From PKWO01 sp036384915 (GTDB lineage Bacteria > Pseudomonadota > Gammaproteobacteria > Burkholderiales > Burkholderiaceae_D), in NCBI GenBank assembly GCA_036384915.1, contig DASVLJ010000037.1, forward strand, positions 1 through 42,716: a stretch of DNA of 42,716 bases, read 5' to 3'. The position numbers were made by a program, and so were the translations under genes. Under the pieces are notes generated by a model, which worked only from the letters and a program-made list of their open reading frames with translations, was not told where the DNA came from and ran no database searches. Shown here piece after piece: positions 39,916 to 42,716 of the stretch; position 1 is the first letter of the stretch; every line of letters starts with the position of its first letter.

Positions 39916-41835
39916 ATGGAGCCCCGCCCGCCCATCACCGACGCCTTAGCCAAACCGGATGTCAATACGGAAGCCGAGTTGCGCTCGCGCCGCTTTGTAC
40001 AGATCGCGGGCTTTTCGTTGGTTGGGCTGGCAGTCCGCTTCCTCACCAGCCTGTACAACCAGGAATGGCTGGTCGCTTGGATCTTGCTGATGGGCTTGAT
40101 TGCCGTGCTGGCCAGCCTGATCCTGAACAAGCGACAACAGCGGCACGCCAACCCGCTGCTGCTGACTTCGCTGGCGCTGATGATCGCATTCCTGGCATGG
40201 ATCAGCGAAGGCATCTACGATTCCGCGCTGTTCGCATTCCCCTGTCTATTGATCATGGCCGGCCTGCTGCTGCGGCGGCGCCAATTCTTTGCGCTCTCCG
40301 CCATGACTGTCGTGGCCGTGCTGTTCGTCACTTATGCCGGCATCTCGGGCTGGCATGTATTCAAGCCCGTCGGCGACCCAATCAACCGCGCGATAGACAC
40401 GGTGCTGATGCTGACCGTAAGCGGCATGGCAGTCTGGGTGATGACACGCGATTTGCACCATGCCTTGCGCCGGCTGCGCGAAGAAGTCGAGCGCGTGCAC
40501 GAGTCGCGTGCCAGCCTGGCCTACCTGGCGCAGCACGACGTGCTGACCGGCCTGCCCAACCGCCTGCTCGGGCGCGAGCTGCTGGAGCAAACCATCGTTC
40601 AGGCGCGCCGGCGCAACCGGCGCATCGCGCTCCTTTTCGTCGACCTTGACCACTTCAAGCAAGTCAACGATACGCTGGGCCATTCGGCGGGCGACGAATT
40701 CCTGCGCGAAGTGGCGCACCGCCTGTCGCATGCCGTGCGCGCCTCCGACATCGTGGCGCGCCAGGGCGGTGACGAATTCCTGATCGGCCTGACCGACGTG
40801 GACGATATCGAAGCCGTTTCGGCCGCCGCCGGCCACATCATCGGTGCAATGACCAAGCCCTTTTCGCTGCGCGACGTGCCGATCTCCAGTTCGTGCTCGA
40901 TCGGCATCGCGATCTTCCCCGACGACGCGCAGGATTTCGAAACCCTGCTGCGGCTGTCCGACATCGGCATGTACCAGGCCAAGGAATCGGGGCGCAACGT
41001 GTATCGCTTCTACGACGAGGCGATGAACTCGAACATCGTGCAAAACCTGCAGTTGACCTCGAGCCTGCGCCTGGCATTGACGCGCGGCGAATTCATTCTG
41101 CATTACCAGCCCGTGGTCGACATGGCCACCGGCCGCATGGTGGGAGCCGAAGCATTGATCCGCTGGCAGCACCCGCAGGAAGGCATGGTCGCACCCGGAC
41201 AATTCATTCCCGCCGCCGAGCGTTCCGGGCTGATCGTCGAGATCGGCGAATGGGTGATCACCGAAGCCTGCCAACAGATGCGCGTGTGGCAGGATATGGG
41301 AGCACCCGACTTCGTGCTGGCGATCAACCTCTCGCCCGTGCAATTCAGGCGCGGCAATATTGAAGGTATCGTGGCCCGGGCGCTGGAGTTGTCGGGCTTG
41401 AACCCGGGCTGCCTGGAACTGGAGTTGACCGAATCGACGCTGATCCAGAATCCCGAGGAATTCATCGAGTCGCTGCGCAAACTCAAGGCGCTGGGCGTCA
41501 GGCTCTCCATCGACGATTTCGGCACCGGCTATTCCAACCTGGCCTACCTGCAACGCTTCGAGGTCGACAAGATCAAGATCGACCAATCCTTCGTGCGACG
41601 CCTGGATGAGAGCAAGCCCGACCTTGCCATCGTCAACGCCATCATCCAGATGGCCAAGAGCCTGAACCTGTCCACCACGGCCGAAGGCATCGAAACCGAA
41701 TCGATACGGCGCAAGCTGATCGAGCTCGGCTGCGACCAGGGCCAGGGCTACCTGTTCGCCAAGCCGCAATCGGCGCCGCAATTCGAAGCGCTGATCCAGA
41801 TGCAACGGCCGCCTCGGCAAAGCCAGATGCAATAG
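39916..41835 (+). CDS. Membrane GGDEF-EAL c-di-GMP regulatory protein
   Basis: This 639-residue protein has about five N-terminal membrane helices (about residues 28-180) forming an uncharacterised sensor. A GGDEF domain follows with G284-G285-D286-E287-F288 intact, and an I-site R276-A-S-D279 five residues upstream, so cyclase activity and product inhibition are possible. The EAL domain has E412-A-L (GAEALIRWQHP), ELELTEST, DDFGTGYSNLAYL, KIDQSFVR and GIETE, consistent with an active phosphodiesterase. Which activity dominates cannot be told from sequence. It stands alone and probably links an envelope signal to motility or biofilm formation. Confidence 0.95.
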   Translation: MEPRPPITDALAKPDVNTEAELRSRRFVQIAGFSLVGLAVRFLTSLYNQEWLVAWILLMGLIAVLASLILNKRQQRHANPLLLTSLALMIAFLAWISEGIYDSALFAFPCLLIMAGLLLRRRQFFALSAMTVVAVLFVTYAGISGWHVFKPVGDPINRAIDTVLMLTVSGMAVWVMTRDLHHALRRLREEVERVHESRASLAYLAQHDVLTGLPNRLLGRELLEQTIVQARRRNRRIALLFVDLDHFKQVNDTLGHSAGDEFLREVAHRLSHAVRASDIVARQGGDEFLIGLTDVDDIEAVSAAAGHIIGAMTKPFSLRDVPISSSCSIGIAIFPDDAQDFETLLRLSDIGMYQAKESGRNVYRFYDEAMNSNIVQNLQLTSSLRLALTRGEFILHYQPVVDMATGRMVGAEALIRWQHPQEGMVAPGQFIPAAERSGLIVEIGEWVITEACQQMRVWQDMGAPDFVLAINLSPVQFRRGNIEGIVARALELSGLNPGCLELELTESTLIQNPEEFIESLRKLKALGVRLSIDDFGTGYSNLAYLQRFEVDKIKIDQSFVRRLDESKPDLAIVNAIIQMAKSLNLSTTAEGIETESIRRKLIELGCDQGQGYLFAKPQSAPQFEALIQMQRPPRQSQMQ

Positions 41836-41880
41836 CGCACCGCGCCGGTTCTTGTCGCGCGAACGCGGCAAGGCGATCCC

Positions 41881-42575
41881 TTATTGGCCGGTGATGCCCT
41901 GAACCGGTTTCTCAACATCTCGAGCAGGGGGAGCGCAAAGTATTTGGATGGTTTTGATCAGCTCCGCTGCCGAAACTGGCTTTCGCATGATCGTCACGGA
42001 TTCCAGCAGCTTCAAGGAATCCAGAGATTGCGACTCTCCCGTTAACACGATCGTTGGAATGTTGCTATCAAATTCCTTGGTTGCCGCATTGATCACATCG
42101 ATTGCAAGGAAATTATCGGGCAGGCCGTTGTCTGTCAGGATAAGGTCCGGCATTCTTTCGATTTTCGGCAATTTGGCAATGAATTCGCCGACCGATTTCG
42201 ATGTCTCGCACAAGATGCCGAATTCACGCAAAAGCGACTCGGTCGTCGATCTTACCAAAGCGTCGTCCTCGACGTAGAGAACGAAAAGGCCGGAAACATC
42301 GACAATGGCGTCGGCATCGAAAGCGAGGTTTTTGATGTAGCTGCTTTCCTTGGACGCCGCTTTCGGGACATAGACCGAAAAACGTGTGCCGCTACCCACT
42401 TTGGAACGCATCGATAAGCGATGCCCGGCGAGCAGGTGCATGATGGAATTGACGATCGACAGCCCCAAGCCCAGCCCAATATCCCTATTCCTCTCCGGGT
42501 TGTGAAGCTGGAAAAACGGCCTGAAAATGTTGCCGCGCTCGGAATCCGGGATTCCAAGTCCGTTGTCGGCGATGC
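41881..42575 (-). pseudogene. 3' remnant of a hybrid histidine kinase, truncated by an insertion sequence
   Basis: What remains is the end of a kinase ATPase domain: the G1 box (IADNGLGIP), then FRPFFQL, and the G2 box (IGLGLGLSIVNSI). A linker and a receiver domain follow (FVLYVEDDALVRS, phosphoacceptor in LILTDNGLPDN, IVLTGES, IMRKPVSAAELIKTI). The reading frame is open back to 42575, where the homology stops abruptly at the GTAAGCG end of an IS66-type element. The HisKA domain and any sensor are therefore missing. It is AT-richer than its neighbours, suggesting acquired DNA. A TTG at 42468 is not a credible start. Confidence 0.88.
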
Positions 42576-42716
42576 GTAAGCGGTAACTGATCGGCGTTCT
42601 TGCGCTATTTGCCGATCAGATGCAATGGCGAGCGCAGCAGATCGGCGGCGAAGCGCTGCTTCCACAGCTTCGGTGTCAGCTCCTGCACGCGCGATGCCGG
42701 ATGCTGGCCGACGCGT
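42576..42716 (-). mobile_element. IS66-family insertion sequence end (partial, continues off the window)
   Basis: The plus-strand sequence from 42576 reads GTAAGCGGTAACTGATCGG, which fits the GTAA-beginning termini of IS66-family elements. A transposase 3' end (stop at 42605-42607) lies 29 nt inside. The kinase homology ends at this base, which gives the junction. IS66 elements usually duplicate 8 bp; here that would be GGCGATGC (42568-42575). Confidence 0.8.
42605..42716 (-). CDS. IS66-type transposase, C-terminal fragment
   Basis: Only the last 36 residues are in the window. They read from RVGQHPASRVQELTPKLWKQ to LLRSPLHLIGK and then TAG. HPASRVxELTPxxWKxxF matches the C-terminal end of IS66 TnpC proteins. 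The identification rests on this short segment together with the GTAAGCG element end. The rest of the gene lies to the right of the window. Confidence 0.7.
   Translation of the reverse strand, partial: RVGQHPASRVQELTPKLWKQRFAADLLRSPLHLIGK

Overview
The window is a GC-rich stretch of a betaproteobacterial chromosome, most like the family Oxalobacteraceae (Massilia, Herbaspirillum, Collimonas and relatives). That assignment is inferred from gene content and order, such as divergent trmJ/suhB and an rnm-yciO-trpS-dapA-bamC block, together with codon use. It was not tested by a database search. No rRNA, tRNA, CRISPR array or prophage is visible.

Positions 1-19200 form a variable half. It holds an orphan zinc-ribbon protein (139-786), two small exported proteins, an OmpR/EnvZ-like two-component pair with overlapping genes (2686-4799), an orphan basic protein, and a secreted protein that joins about 12 MORN repeats to a TonB-type C-terminal domain (5641-7431). 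A MocR/PdxR-type regulator is divergent from a PaiB-like and a LysE-like gene (7655-10502). Next come a 1023-residue DUF4214/beta-strand-repeat surface protein (10559-13630), a two-gene MFS exporter plus cysteine-containing winged-helix regulator operon with a 30-bp operator-like palindrome (13787-15700), a CYTH protein, and a lipoprotein GH18 chitinase with two chitin-binding modules and Thr-Pro linkers (17134-18708).

Positions 19200-39600 are mostly housekeeping. The first part has trmJ | suhB, rhlE, mutS, a diverged phosphoesterase-like protein, and slyD | roxA. A long leftward block then runs rnm-yciO-M50 homologue-trpS-methyltransferase-dapA-bamC-MBL hydrolase (36419 down to 29424). A rightward set of tightly packed genes (OsmC, pirin, hypothetical; 37186-38980) meets a nitrobindin-like gene tail to tail. 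The M50 homologue has lost its HExxH motif.

Between the Ala/Pro-rich lipoprotein (28323-28592) and the MBL gene lies about 830 bp with no convincing gene. It contains two copies, in opposite orientation, of a composite structured repeat. Both have the same hairpin architecture and nearly identical 23-nt loops, but different, compensating stem sequences. This is the least explained structure in the window.

The right end carries a GGDEF-EAL protein (39916-41835) and the 3' remnant of a hybrid histidine kinase (41881-42575). The kinase is cut at 42576 by the end of an IS66-type insertion sequence that runs off the window. A separate palindromic intergenic repeat occurs at 7479-7581, with a longer diverged relative at 39657-39841.
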